Shown one piece after another: positions 1-11,025 of a stretch of DNA of 64,000 bases. The stretch is from assembly GCA_037447655.1 (NCBI GenBank), contig JBBHKE010001627.1, forward strand, positions 186,829 through 250,828. The letters are read 5' to 3'. The notes beneath the pieces are model-generated. The model was not told where the DNA came from. It made no database searches and worked only from the letters and a program-made list of their open reading frames with translations. Origin of the DNA: Zygnema cylindricum. Lineage: Eukaryota; Streptophyta; Zygnematophyceae; Zygnematales; Zygnemataceae. The position numbers and the translations under genes are program-made. Position 1 is the first letter of the stretch. Each line of letters begins with the position of its first letter.

Positions 1-1626
1 CGAAGAACTGGAGCAAAAGTCTCTTAATAGTCATCCCCTCCTTTTGGGTGAACCCTTTCGTTACCAAACGAGCCTTATATCTTTCAATTGTATTATTTGG
101 GTTCAATTTTACTTTAAAGACCCTTTTACAGCCAATCGGTTTTTTTATCCGTAGAGCAGTCCGCTAGTTCCCAAGAATTTGCTTCGATGATGGAGGCCAT
201 CTCATCATTTATGGCTATAATCCATCTGTTTTTCTTAAGACTGTTCACTACTTCTGAGTATGAGTGAGGCACATCTGGGTGAGAAAGCTGAGTTACCTTA
301 TGGGCGGCCTGTTTCTCTTGTATTCTTTTGCTACTCCTCCCTCCCTCAAACTTCGAAGCCAAAATGGAGGGAAGTCTTGGATTTCTCTTTACTGTCTCAT
401 CGACTCCCCTATCCATGGAACCTTGTTTTGATTCCTCATCTTCTGTCCCTCAAAGTCCATAGGAATATGTGAGGCTTTTGCTGGATTTCCTGTATCTTAG
501 ATATCCCATGAACTAGCAATCACTTTTTCACTCATGTCTCTTTCGGGAACGACCGAGTTCTCCTCACTTTCGGACTCAAAACTGATTCTTATCTTCTTGG
601 TATATTTGAAGGGGTCAAATGACTTCCCATATTCATGAAAACAAGGCATTTGACCAGAATGATATCTTTCTTTGCTAAATCATTGACTCTATATCTCTTA
701 ACATCCTCATCCTATCCTACAAAGTATCCAAGTTTTCCCTTAACATCTAGTTTCTAGTTTTTCCTATCCTTGCCAAGACTTTAAACTTGGCTATTGAATA
801 CTTTAAGGTGAGAGACATCTGGTTTCCTTCCAACCCATCACTCATAAAATGTCATTCCTTTTACGGCAGAGGTTAGGACTCTATTTTTAATGTAGTTGGC
901 ACAGTTCATAGCTTCAGCCCCAAAATCTCTTTCATGTTTTTTTGTCGGCCAACATACTACATCACTATCTCCTAGTGTTCCGTTTAACCTCTCAGCTACC
1001 CCATTTTGCTCCGGGTTATATGGTACTGTTTTTCTGGTGCTGAACTCCCACATCTCTCAAATGTTCTTCACACAGGTTAGAGGTATATTCCCCCCTCATT
1101 TTCACTCCTTATTCTCTAAATGGGGGTTCCATGCAACTTCTCACTCCTGACTTTATATTCTTTAAAGCAAGTAGGTGTTTCAGACTTTGTTTTTAGGAAG
1201 TAGACTCTAGAGTATCTAGACCATTCATTGGTCATTGTCAACATAAGCCACTTCCCTGCGACCAAAAGTACTTTTGCAGGTCCCCAAATATGTGTGTGGA
1301 CCAAATGTAATACTTTCTCACCCCCAAATATGACGGCTTTGGGAAAAGGGAGTCTGTAAACCTTACCTTGAGCACAACAACTACTATCATCCACCATTTT
1401 ATTATCCCCAAACTAAATGCCTTCTACTACACCAAGCTTCTTCATTTGCCCCAGCCTATCAAAATACACATGCCCCAACCGCTTATGCCAAATCATCAAC
1501 TTTGGAACACCAACAAAGTAAGCATTCTTCTTTTCATTACTCACGTTATGCCTAAACACTCATTGGCTGTTGTTATCTACCGTGAAGTAGACTTCATCCC
1601 TATACTTAGTTGTAAAGACTCCCTTT
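1..1626 (-). pseudogene. Ty1/copia pol fragment (integrase to start of reverse transcriptase), left part of nested element C
   Basis: Read on the minus strand, this runs from the pre-integrase region near 1626 through integrase to the start of reverse transcriptase at the window edge. Visible landmarks are a 'RLGHVYFDRLGQMKK'-like pre-integrase block (1410-1500), 'CAQGKVYRLPFPKA' (1330-1380), the integrase 'YNPEQNGVAERLNGTL' segment (about 950-1030), and the RT entry 'ERYKARLVTKGFTQKEG' (about 40-90). Stops and frameshifts break it into short frames, so it is dead. Family, orientation and missing domains fit it being the continuation of the gag fragments at 5102-5764 and 11980-12403. That would make it element C, split here by insertion of element A at 1627. 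The RT catalytic core lies outside the window. Confidence 0.85.
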
Positions 1627-2775
1627 TGTTGAAAATTAAATATTATATGGTCTGTATTAGGATAGAAAAGAGCAGAGGCAGTCTACCTCTAACTCCCTTT
1701 TCTAAGCCCCCACACTTGTTGTAGTCACTGAAGGTTGGATAGAGAGCTAGAGCCATGGCTGCCTAGGCACTCTAGAGAGACACGAAGTAGCTTTGGTAGT
1801 TTTACCCAAAACGAGGATGACGGAATCAGGATTTGATCTTGGTACTTGCCCTCTGTCAATTTGCATGTAGCTGGTAGTCTTGGCCTATACACAAAGACCT
1901 CTGCTGAGATACACAAGGTTCGATAAATATTTAAAGGTTAACACATTGAATAATTAATTTAACGTTACAAATAAGATTCTTAACACATAGATACAGTTAG
2001 ATTTAGTTAAAATTAGGATACAACACAAAACAAATGTGCGACATATTTATTTCAACAATTATAATTAAAAGTCGGTCTTCATCGAACGGCCATCGTAGGA
2101 TTCGATATCCCGGAGTGGGCGTATTTTCGTTTTACGATCACCGACACTCCGAATGACACGTGGCAACATCTTACGGGTTTGCGGAATCTCTGAAGCGCAC
2201 GATAACATCTCCATATATGACAGATGTCACCGTCATGGGCAAACCGTACAAATGTCGTACAAAAAAGAGTACTCCGGCACCTGCACTTTATGAACACTAC
2301 AATCCTGTGATTGGTGCCGCACCTCAGTTGTAAAGGGTTTAGAGTGGGGTTTAGGACTTGGAAAAATAGTAGGTAGACCCCTCTCTCCCAAAGAGCTCAT
2401 ATACAAAAAGTCAACTTTGACCCTCCATAACTTACTGCTCAGGGGAGCAAATTTAGAAACTCTTTTTGCTACAAACTCAAGGGAGTCCACGCTACACAGA
2501 CGTGTAGTCGATCAGAGTCTTTGCTTGCCAGAGTGGCAACATCTCTAAGGGAAAGTCATAGTGGGTGAATGTGTCCGAAACTCATATTTTAACTTTGCAT
2601 TCTTTTCTGGAACTGAGCCACAGTAAGTCTTCTTTCACAAGGGTGAAGTTATATTGGGGTTTTGATTGTCAAGAGGTCAATCATTTGGGTTTGCATCAAC
2701 TTGGAGTCTGCACTAACTAGATAAGCTTCTTTAGATTTGCGAATTCTGTGGGGTAATAAAGCCCATAGAGTTTCT
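1627..2775 (+). repeat. 5' LTR of copia element A
   Basis: The start is TGTTGAAAAT and the end is TTTCT, mutated from the family TTTCA. A degenerate primer-binding site, GGTTATAGACCCACCA, follows directly at 2776. Positions 1680-1790 (with GCCATGGCTGCCTAGGCAC) match 4802-4912 closely. The LTR contains an antisense tRNA-like block (about 1800-1895) and the five-hairpin block at 2410-2539. The gag start codon carried by sister LTRs is lost here. Confidence 0.85.
2410..2539 (+). other. Five-hairpin block of the copia LTR (copy in element A)
   Basis: Five short stems in order: GTCA/TGAC (2410-2421), TGCTC/GAGCA (2436-2449), ACTC/GAGT (2475-2486), CTACAC/GTGTAG (2492-2507) and TTGCCA/TGGCAA (2525-2539). 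Loops are 3-4 nt and the linker between stems 2 and 3 holds 'CTTTTTGCT'. The same five stems occur in five other LTRs here with different bases (see findings). It probably folds in the 5' leader of the element RNA. Confidence 0.6.
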
Positions 2776-3890
2776 GGTTATAGACCCACCATCTAGGGTG
2801 CCTATATTTGACGGAACATGCATCACTTATTAGGAGTTTACGATGAAGGGATTGCTTTTCGAAAAGCACTTGTGGGAAATTATTTTGGGACAAGTAAGGT
2901 GTCCGCCACCCAACTTTGGTGGAACTCACTATAGAGATTCATCTGGGCCTTTCCAAAAAACCAACCGGAGATCAGATGCAACGGAAGGTGAAGGGGAAAC
3001 TAATTCCAAGGAAGGGGGAAAAGGGGAGAAGGATAACAGGCACCTATGGTGAGGGGAGCTAGGCTCTCCGCTATAGCTCCATTGCTGGGGTTATAAGTAA
3101 AACTGAAGAAAATGACAGAAAAAATTGGGAGTATAAAAACGCTACAGCAAAACATCTCATACTTAGAAATGTGTCTATTGCCATAGCTATTACTCTTTTA
3201 AATCTAACGAAGTCTTCAAAAATTTGGGAAACAATAAATCAAATTTATAAGAATGAGATTGTTCAAAGACAGCAGTTAGTAAAACAGGAAATAGAGGCCT
3301 GTGTTTATAAAGGTGGTAGCATAAAAGAGTTTTGCAATGATATTGCTGCATTATATGTTGAGCTTGCTAGTGCGAGATATATAGAATCCGAGGAGAGAAT
3401 ATTTAATACACTACTCATGAAACTCCCAAATGAGTACGAAAACATCATTAACCGTATATAGGAAATGAATGGCTCCTCATAGACTTGGAGCATTACCTTG
3501 GGGATATTTCTTGTGAGGGAAAGCACTTTGGAGCTTCGTAGGGGAAGTGACAGGGTGTCCGCACTAACAGCTCGTGGTGACTGGCGGAAGCAAGATGAGA
3601 GGAACGGCAGTGACGAACGGAAGCGTGATGAAAGGAAGAAAGACAAAGGTAAACCTTATCGGAACTTTGGTGGAAAGAGATGGAGAGGAAAAGAAAGAGG
3701 AGCGTTGAAAAAAAGGGTTTGCTTCTTTTGTAGGGAAACGGGTCATTATATGGAGGAAGGCCCTTGTTTGGAAGAACTTACAAGTTGGAATGTGGATGAG
3801 GAGGTAGAAAAGGAAGAGGAGAAAGGTGATGAAGATTTTTTGGAGTTTCTTCACATCGATTAGATGGAGAAGAGAGAAAAGTGAACATAA
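2776..3890 (+). pseudogene. copia gag pseudogene (element A)
   Basis: Gag of element A, broken into at least two frames. About 3171-3461 encodes the capsid-like part: 'IWETINQIYKNEIVQRQQL', then 'ACVYKGGSIKEFCNDIAALY' and 'LLMKLPNEYENIINRI', the same order as in element G (63305-63600). The later frame (3498-3863) is charged and ends in a damaged zinc knuckle 'CFFCRETGHYMEEGPC', with one residue too many before the last Cys (CX2CX4HX5C). A stop separates the two parts. Gag would form the virus-like particle and bind RNA; this copy cannot be complete. Confidence 0.8.
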
Positions 3891-4299
3891 ACTCCGGAAA
3901 ACCAACAGTGTGTTTTTGGAGGTATAAGGGAAATAAAGAAAAAGGAGGTACTTGAGGGGGTTAAACATGATGAGGAGGTCAAGGAGTGTAGGGTAAATGA
4001 CTTAGAAATGAGAAAGTCATATTTAGAATTAAAATATGAAAAAGGGAAAAATAAGAATGTTGAGGATACTTTTATAGATATTTTGGCGACAGAAAACTGG
4101 TGGAAAGAGGAGATTTCACAGATTCCATGGAAAAGAGAGAAGTAAATCTAGTGGGGGCTCCAAAAGATAGGGGAGAAGAGAAATATTTTATGAAAGGTTA
4201 AGGGGAGGAGAAATATTATTTGGGAATCAAAATGAGAAATAAGAGTGAAAAGAATCATATGAATCCAAAAGAGGGAAGTGGGGAAAAATCAGAAAATGG

Positions 4300-4774
4300 G
4301 GTAATTATCATAGATAGTCATTTAAATGTGGAAGATGCAAAATTAATAAAAACTTTAGTAGGAACTTGTGGTTTTTGGATAAGTTTGGGGGAGGGTGGAT
4401 TTGACATCACTACTAGGTGTGATGTCACTTATGAAGATATGCTTGTAAAAAAATTATCATTTTGGTATGTGTTGCAGAATAGGGATAGGGCTGGTTGTTT
4501 GAACTGCAACTGGGAACTGGTTTTTGCACGGATGAAAAAATGATTAGATGGATAAAAGCCTTGTTGCAAAAGCCCAGATTTATGAAAAATGGAATGCAAA
4601 ATAAAATCTGTGATGCAATTATTATTTCGATTCATCTAATACCCTGTTTCAAATACGAGGGTATTTTCATAAACTTTTATGAAATGAAAAGTAGAAAGAA
4701 ATGAAAAAAATGTTTGTTTTTGATGTGTTATTAAGTGTGAGTTGAAAGTAAAAGTAGACACAAAATAAGGGGAG
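4300..4774 (+). pseudogene. copia RNase H remnant and polypurine tract (element A)
   Basis: Scraps of the C-terminal RNase H. 'VGTCGFWISLGEGGFDITTRCDVTYED' (4345-4440) matches 'VGTRDLWLHLGG..TDITTWSDVSYGD' of the 32.2 kb copy, and 'IKALLQKP' and 'KICDAIIIS' follow in shifted frames (4550-4640). The run AAAATAAGGGGAG at 4762-4774 is the polypurine tract that would prime plus-strand DNA, directly before the 3' LTR. Everything between gag and this point is missing. Confidence 0.7.
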
Positions 4775-5102
4775 TGTTGAAATTTAAGTATTTTTTGGTC
4801 CAGAGGCAGTCTGCCTCTAACTCTCTTCTCTTAGCCCCCACATTTGTTGTAGTCAATGAAGGTTGGATAGGGAGCTAAAGCCATGGCTGCCTAGGCACTC
4901 TAGAGAGACAGGGAGTAGCTTTGGTAGTTTTACCAAAAAAGAGAATGATGGAATCATGATTTGATCTTGGTACCTGCCGTCTGTCAATTTGCTTGTAGCC
5001 GGTAGCTTTGGCCTATAGACTAGGACCTGTGCTGAGATATATAGGGTTATAAATATTTAAAATTTAACACGTTGACTAATTCATTTAACGTAACAAATAA
5101 GA
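4775..5102 (+). repeat. Truncated 3' LTR of copia element A
   Basis: Starts TGTTGAAATTTAAG right after the polypurine tract and tracks the 5' LTR (1627 onward) until ACAAATAAGATT. It then changes abruptly to minus-strand gag sequence of element C. About 820 bp of LTR is missing. Confidence 0.85.
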
Positions 5103-5764
5103 TTTCTCCTCCAGACTCTCGTCAAGAAAAAACTCCCCATCCTCCTCCCCATAGGACTCGTCCTCGGTTTCTCCTTTCACTTTTGTGACCACAAGTGACT
5201 TCTTCTTCCCTCTGGAATAACCCCCTACACGGTTCTCTTGAAGCCTCAGCTCCAACAGCTTGACACAATCCGAGATGAGGTGTCCGGTTTCTTATAAATA
5301 TGACAAAGACCTTTTAGGGGCCTCGGTCCTCCAAATCTCTCTCTCCTTTGAATGGTTTCTTCGGATCCTTCCCCCATCAGTTTCCTCCTGCAGCTAGAGC
5401 TTTGATGCTCTTTCCCCCCCTCCTAATCTCAATTTTTTTCTCTTGCACAAGTATCATCCCACTTCCATGAACTATCAGTCATTTCTTGTACTCGGTACAC
5501 TATGTTTTCATACTCGTCAATTAACTTCATGATGAGAGTGTTAACTCTCATCTTTATTGTACCTGTCCACCCAACACTCTGCATCTCTATATACAAACAA
5601 GAGAGATCATTACAATAGTCTAACATCTTTCCCCCTTTGTAAGTATAATTCCCTAACTTTTGTTCGGCCAACAAGAGCTCCTAAATAATACCAGCTCTAT
5701 AGATTTCCACCAAACTGACCCACAACTCCTCGGCCTTGTGAATGTGAAGACGAGGGGTTACCAA
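5102..5764 (-). pseudogene. copia gag fragment (element C, part downstream of the B insertion)
   Basis: Minus-strand gag. From right to left it reads 'LHIHKAEELWVSLVEIYRAGII', a stop, 'LLAEQKLGNYTYKGGKMLDYCNDLSCLYIEM', 'LIMKLIDEYENIVYRVQEM' and a zinc-knuckle region near 5260-5310. It is the direct continuation of gag at 11980-12403. Removing element B and one 5-bp duplication joins '...ILRHLTQAF' to 'VTPRLHIHKAEEL...' with no frame change. The left edge meets the truncated LTR of element A. Confidence 0.85.
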
Positions 5765-6756
5765 TGTGGATTTGAGGCAGCTGGTGCCCTTGAAGAAGAA
5801 GAAGAAGAAGAAGCAGCAGGAGCAGCAGTTGCCATAATCACAATCAAAGTACAAAGAGGAAACTCTCACGAATACCCACAAATGACCAACTTCACAATGA
5901 AGCTAAAAGCAAATCAGACACACACTAGGTTTGCAAATTTGTCACAATGAAGAAATTACATCAAAGAAAACACATACAAAATTTTACACAATTCTGCCAA
6001 AAGATCAGAATGATCTTATAATTCAAAAATCAAAAAACTGCTTCGCAGTTATTTATACAAATAAAATCCTAACTTCCAAAATATTCTAAGTCCTACATAT
6101 ACAAGTGATCCTACAGCTGATCTAAACCGTACCACAATTACCGTGGTCCACCGGTACACTAAACCTTCACCAAACCAAACCTTCGTCGTCTGACGTACAA
6201 ACTATTTACTTCAATCTTTAACTCTAGTCGCCGCTAAAGTGTGCAACAAATGTTCATTCACCGAAATGACGGCGCACTTCAATATTTCACTTTCAAAAAT
6301 GACGGCATACTCTGTCCGCCGTCCACGCATTCGTTCCCACTGAAGATGAACCTCTACGTGTAAATCGAGTCACCAATCTTCGTCAACCAGATCAACCAAC
6401 CTTGAGTACCCCCACATACCGACACGTGTGCCTGAGGTGTACTAAGTCTGTGTACTCCCTTTGGAGTTACACAAACATTAAATCCTGCCTACGACAGTTT
6501 AGCTTTCATACGAACTGCTATGGCTGCGAAGCTCTACTAGCCCAGCTGTAATGTTTAGAGTAGCGCAGCTGTTTACTCAAGCTGCTATAAATACGGTGTT
6601 CTACCACCGCAGCAGCGACATTAGAGCAGCGCAGCATGGCAGCATAGCAACAAAGTATAGAGAGGATTACAGGTTTCCAGCTGCGATGTCACATTTAGCG
6701 CAACATGGCAGTATAGCAACAAGATATAAAGAGGACTAAAGGTTTCCAAAACAACA
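5765..6756 (-). repeat. 3' LTR of copia element B
   Basis: Reading minus, it begins TGTTGTTTTGGAAACC at 6756 and ends AAATCCACA at 5765. It includes a GCAGCGCAGC-rich stretch (6500-6700) and an orphan gag start (ATG at about 5830, then Ala- and Ser-rich codons), which lies within the LTR in this family. A polypurine run TTTAGGGGAG sits at 6757-6766. Confidence 0.9.
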
Positions 6757-6901
6757 CTCCCCTAAACTTTTAAACTCTCTCAATCACTAAGTCCATATTC
6801 CTCTCTACAAAATTTCAATTTTGGTGCAGGTAAAGCCTTAGTCATCATATATGCTACCATCATGTTATCCGGCAAATAACTAAGTTTCAAAATTATGTTC
6901 A

Positions 6902-8470
6902 TCACCTTCTCTCGTACAAAATGCAGCTTGATATCAATGTGTTTGCTTTTGAAGTGATGACTTGGGTTGATGCAATTGCTATAGCTGCCTGGTTGTCACA
7001 CCACACTATTTGAGGTCCAGATTGCATGAAATGAAGTTCTTGAAGGAGAGACTTTACCCAAAGTAACTCCTTGACAGCTGAGCTGGCTGCCATGTATTTA
7101 GCCTCCATTGTAGACTGAGCTGTGACTTTCTGAAGCTTGCTGCTCCAGCACCATGTTCCACTTCCAATCTTCAGAATGAATCCAGTAGTGGATGGGCGGC
7201 TTGGCATGTCTCCGTAACTCGCATCACTCCAAGTTTGAATCTTTACTTGAACCCTCTTTGCTGCCTCCCAATCAGATCTCCTCGGATTTTGTAAAAAAGC
7301 ACCGATTGCTGCCGCAATATCTAGACGTGTGCAATTCATGAAGTAGATTAGACTACCAACAATCTGACGATATGGAATGGCAGCCATAGAATCTGCCTCC
7401 TTTGATTCTAAAGTGTCATAAAAAATGACTCCTCCATCGATCTCCGTGCGTTCCACCTTTTGCTTAAATTCCATGGGAGTGGCACTTCCCTTTGCCTCTG
7501 CCATGCCAAACTTTTCAAGCATGTTCCCAATCGCTTCCCGCTAAGTTAGATAAATCATTCTCTGATGTCTATCCGTTTCTACTTGAATTCCAAGAATGTA
7601 CTTTGCCTCCCCTAAATCTTTCATCTCAAATCTGGAATTCAAGGCTGCCTTTGTTTTGTTAATCTCATTTAATGATTTACTTTGTAGCTGCAAATCATCT
7701 ACATACACCGCAATGTAAATAATCTCATCTCCCCCTTCTATAACATAGAGTGAGTGATCTGAACTAATCCTCACAAAGCCGGGACTAGTTAGGAACTGAT
7801 TTAGTTTCAGATTCCAGTGACGTGGAGCTTGCTTCAGTTTGTACAAAGATTTCAACAGCTTACAGACCAGATTTTGTTTTCCGGTCTCTGCATACATTTC
7901 AGGTTATTTCACATAGATCACTTCCTCTAAATCTCCATGCAAAAAGGTTGTCTTAACATCCATTTGATGTAATTCCATATTCTCAATGGCTGCTAAAGAC
8001 AACAAAAATCCAACCGTTGGAAATCGGACAACCAGTGAGAAAGTCTCTTCATAGTCAATTCCCTCCTTTTGACTATAGCCTTTTGTAACAAACTTAGCCT
8101 TATATCTTTCAATTGAATTATTCGGATTCAGCTTTACTTTAAAAACCGACTTACACCCGATGGCTTTCTGATCAGGTGGAAGCTCCACAAGCTCCCAAGT
8201 TTGAGCATCCATAATCGATCTCATTTCATCATTCGCCGCGGAAATCCATTGATCCTTTTCCGGGGCTGAAAAGGCTTCGTGTATGGTGACCAGCTCCATC
8301 GTAGTGGCAGAAAATAGAGCATGCTCCACCTGTTCACTTCCCAGCTTCGCAGCGTCGTAGCATTATCGCAGCGTCGCAGCTTCGCAGCGTCGTAGTAGCT
8401 TCGCAGTTTCGCAGTTTCACAATTTTCATCTGGATCCAGCGTGCTGACAGAAAGTAGAGCAGCTTCACAT
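6902..8470 (-). pseudogene. copia reverse transcriptase and RNase H (element B)
   Basis: Minus-strand pol 3' half. RT starts near 8329 with 'INGFPRRMMK/NDEMRSIMDAQTWELVELP', then 'ERYKAKFVTKGYSQKEGIDYEETFS', 'MDVKTTFLHGDLEEVIYVK', 'SLYKLKQAPRHWN' and the catalytic 'AVYVDDLQLQ' (about 7690-7715). RNase H follows: 'WSDASYGDMPSRPSTTGF', 'TAQSTMEAKYMAASSAVKELLWVKSLL', 'WCDNQAAIAIA'. Frame breaks occur at about 7900 and 7530, and the RNase H C-terminus is garbled after 6950. A proline-rich linker with a GCAGCGTCG-type repeat (8340-8600) lies between integrase and RT. Confidence 0.9.
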
Positions 8471-8599
8471 TTCCGCAGGCTGTTGCTTTGCCTTCTTCCC
8501 CCCGAAAAATCTGAGGCTGGAAATGTTAGAGCCAACTGTGTCCGCCGAGGCGGAGGAGGAGGTGGAGGAGAAGGAGGAGGAGGTGACCGAGTAGGTCCT

Positions 8600-10240
8600 A
8601 CCGGCTGAATCACTGAAATGTTCGGAGATGATCTTCGCCGAGAGATGAGGAAGAACTTGTCGCAGATTGACGAGGAACATTTTCAAAAATTACATATTCT
8701 TGAATTTTGGCATTTATCCCAAAATCTGTTATACCAAAAACATGAACCGAGTGACTTTCTTCCTTAACTTGAATATTCCTAGCAACTTGAAGAGTGTTTC
8801 TATCCGTATTGTATACTCTATAGCCTACAGAATCATCATCATATTCCATAAAAATTCCGGAAACGGATTTGGGATGAAGCTTAGAAATAGGAAGATTATC
8901 TAAAATAAAGCATTTGCTACCAAAAACCCGGAAGTGACTCACATTGGGTTTCTTTCCTGTCCATACTTCATATGGTGTTTTACCTTTTACTGCTCTCGTT
9001 TGTATTCTATTCCTAATATAAGATGCACAAGAGAAAGCTTCACCCCAAAATTTAAAATCTATCTCTTTATCTAACATCATAGATTTTGTACTTTCCGTTA
9101 AGGTTCGGTTAAGTCTTTGTGATACTCCATTTTGCTCCGGAGTATAGGGAACTGTAAATTGACGAGAGATGCCATTTTCTTTTAAATAATCTAAAAATGC
9201 ATTAGAAATATTTTTCTTCCGTTGTCGGACCGAAGGGAGAGAATCGGCTTCCCATGAAGTTTTTCGGCCCAAATCCGAAAGTGCTTGAAGTAAGTAAACA
9301 CTTCACTTTTCTCCTTCATAAAGTAAACTTTGCTGTATCGAGAGAAACATCTGTAAAAGTGACTAAAAACCGGCTGCCACTAAGTGAAAGGACTTTTGAC
9401 GGTCCCCACACATCCGAATGAAATACTTGCAATGAATCTGTGGTCGGGTTATCCGCGGTCTGAGGTAGGGGCAGTTTGTGAAGTTTTCCTAAAGCACAAC
9501 CATCACATACATGAGACTATTTTTGTCCTAAATTGACACCATCTATCACATTTTCCTTTACCATTTTATCAAGCCTTTCATAATGAACATGACCGAGCCT
9601 CTTATGCCACAAAACATTTTCCGGAAGGACACTGGAGTATGCAAATTCAATTTCATTAGCCAAGTCCATCCGGTAGAACAAGTTTGGGCCTCTAGTTCCT
9701 ACCAAGGCTACTCTCCCACTTTTGCTTACTACCTTTTTCCCATTCTATTGCAAAATTTCAAAACCTTTCATTTCAGCTACCGAAGTGGAAAACATATTTT
9801 TCTTAAATTTTGGAATATAGAGAACATCATGTAAGGTCCTCTTTACAATCTGACCATTTATGTCACATGCTAACTCCACGCTTATTTTTGCCGTAGCCTC
9901 CACACCGTTGTCATCCGCATAATAAATCCAACGAGTGGGAAATAGATTGAGGGTTTTGAAGTATGCCCGGTTGCCGCACATGTGGGAAGAGCACCCGAAA
10001 TCCATAATCCACCCATTCTCTTGAGGTCCTTCCATGAGATCTTTCGCAAGAGCAAAGAATTCATCGTCATCCGATTGCGGAAATCTGACCACATCGTCCT
10101 TTTCTTTCGCGGGATTATCTTGCTCCATCTCGTCGATTGCAAAGATAGCCCCATTTTTAACCGGCAGTTTTGATGCCGGAAATTTTGGTGATGAAGTCTC
10201 CGATCGCAACTTCCATCCCGCACGATAAATTCTTGTTTCA
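8600..10240 (-). pseudogene. copia protease and integrase (element B)
   Basis: Protease lies at about 9745-10209: 'GWIMDFGCSSHMCGN', where copia proteases usually read D-S/T-G, so the active-site Ser/Thr is Phe here. It continues with 'HDVLYIPKFKKNMFS'. The pre-integrase block 'NVLWHKRLGHVHYERLDKMVKENVIDGV' lies at 9530-9630. The integrase C-terminal half (8610-9272) reads 'FTVPYTPEQNGVSQRLNRTL', 'FWGEAFSCASYIRNRIQTRAVKGKTPYEVW', 'HFRVFGSKCFI' and 'GIFMEYDDDSVGYRVYN'. A frame break between 9270 and 9520 disrupts the catalytic core. Confidence 0.88.
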
Positions 10241-11025
10241 CAAGCTTTTATAAATGCTGGACACAGCCGAAAAACATGACCTTGACCAAAACAATAGACA
10301 CATCTATCATATTGCTTATAATTCGGATTAGGAGAAAAATTCCTATTTCCTGAAAATCCAGCTGACCTAAATGTTGAGCATTGTAAGCTACTGCTGAATG
10401 TCCTCCATTCAATGCTATGTTATTTCCCTCTTCCTCTAGAATGTAAGCTTCAGCTACAGCTATATTCCATTCACTCTTCTCTATCCTCTTTAATTGTTCC
10501 GAGGCTCTTTTATATTCAGTAGGAAACCCTCTCATTAAAATCATTGCTTGATGATAGGGAGGAAAATTCCCCCCGGAGCATGCATTTTCCGACAACAAAA
10601 GTTTGAAACCACTACACTATGATTTCATATCACCCCCGGTATATTTAAAATCCCAATTTTTTCCAGCAGTTATAACCTCATTCTGCTCAGTAGCTATGAC
10701 GAAGATTCTCTCAAACTCTTCCATAATTCAGATGTCGTAGTGATACCGATATACGTCATGTTTAAGTCTTCCTACAAGATAAACTTGAGAACATGTAAAG
10801 TATCCTCATTTTTCTTTTCAAAAGCTGGGTACGTATCCAAAAGAACATCAGAGACCACATCATACAACTTTACTTGCTTAAGGTAAGATTTAGTCAAATC
10901 AGCCCAATGCATATATTTTTCCCATTAAACACCAGGATCCATGAGGGCAGGCCCATGACCTGTGGATTTGGGGCAGCTGGTGCCCCTGAAGAAGAAGAAG
11001 AAGCAGCAGCAGCAGCAGTTGCCAT
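10241..11025 (-). pseudogene. copia gag (element B), starting inside the LTR
   Basis: The ATG at 11025 lies inside the 5' LTR. Translation runs 'MATAAAAASSSSSGAPAAPNP', crosses the LTR end at 10961 and reads through the primer site as 'QVMGLPSW', then 'ILVFNGKNMHWADLTKSYLK', a normal copia gag N-terminus. In-frame stops follow near 10790 and 10620. The rest (10248-10598) is 'YHQAMILMRGFPTEYKRASEQLKRI', and the zinc knuckle 'CVYCFGQGHVFRLC' (about 10255-10297) fits CX2CX4HX4C. A gag start within the LTR recalls yeast Ty1. Confidence 0.85.
10943..10960 (-). promoter_or_regulatory. Primer-binding site of element B (half-tRNA iMet type)
   Basis: Immediately downstream of the 5' LTR the minus strand reads GGTCATGGGCCTGCC. 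This differs at few positions from GGTTATGGGCCCACC, the complement of the anticodon region of plant initiator tRNA-Met. Drosophila copia is known to prime from an internal tRNA-iMet fragment in the same way. Confidence 0.75.

Larger units (their letters stand above)
1627..5102 (+). mobile_element. Decayed Ty1/copia element A, inserted in element C
   Basis: A plus-strand copia relic with a 5' LTR (1627-2775), a much-reduced interior and a 3' LTR cut off after 328 bp (4775-5102). The interior keeps gag and scraps of RNase H. Protease, integrase and RT are gone, so an internal deletion of several kb is implied. The truncated 3' LTR joins gag sequence of element C directly, so a second deletion probably removed the LTR end and some C sequence. 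The LTRs start TGTTGAAA, and the family is that of C, F, G and the 32.8 kb copy. Confidence 0.85.

Noticed and set aside
5758-5840. Tandem copia elements sharing an LTR (gag start found beyond the 3' LTR of B)
   Set aside because: The LTR boundary placed at TGTGGATTTG, with target duplication and primer site, shows the gag start belongs to the LTR itself.
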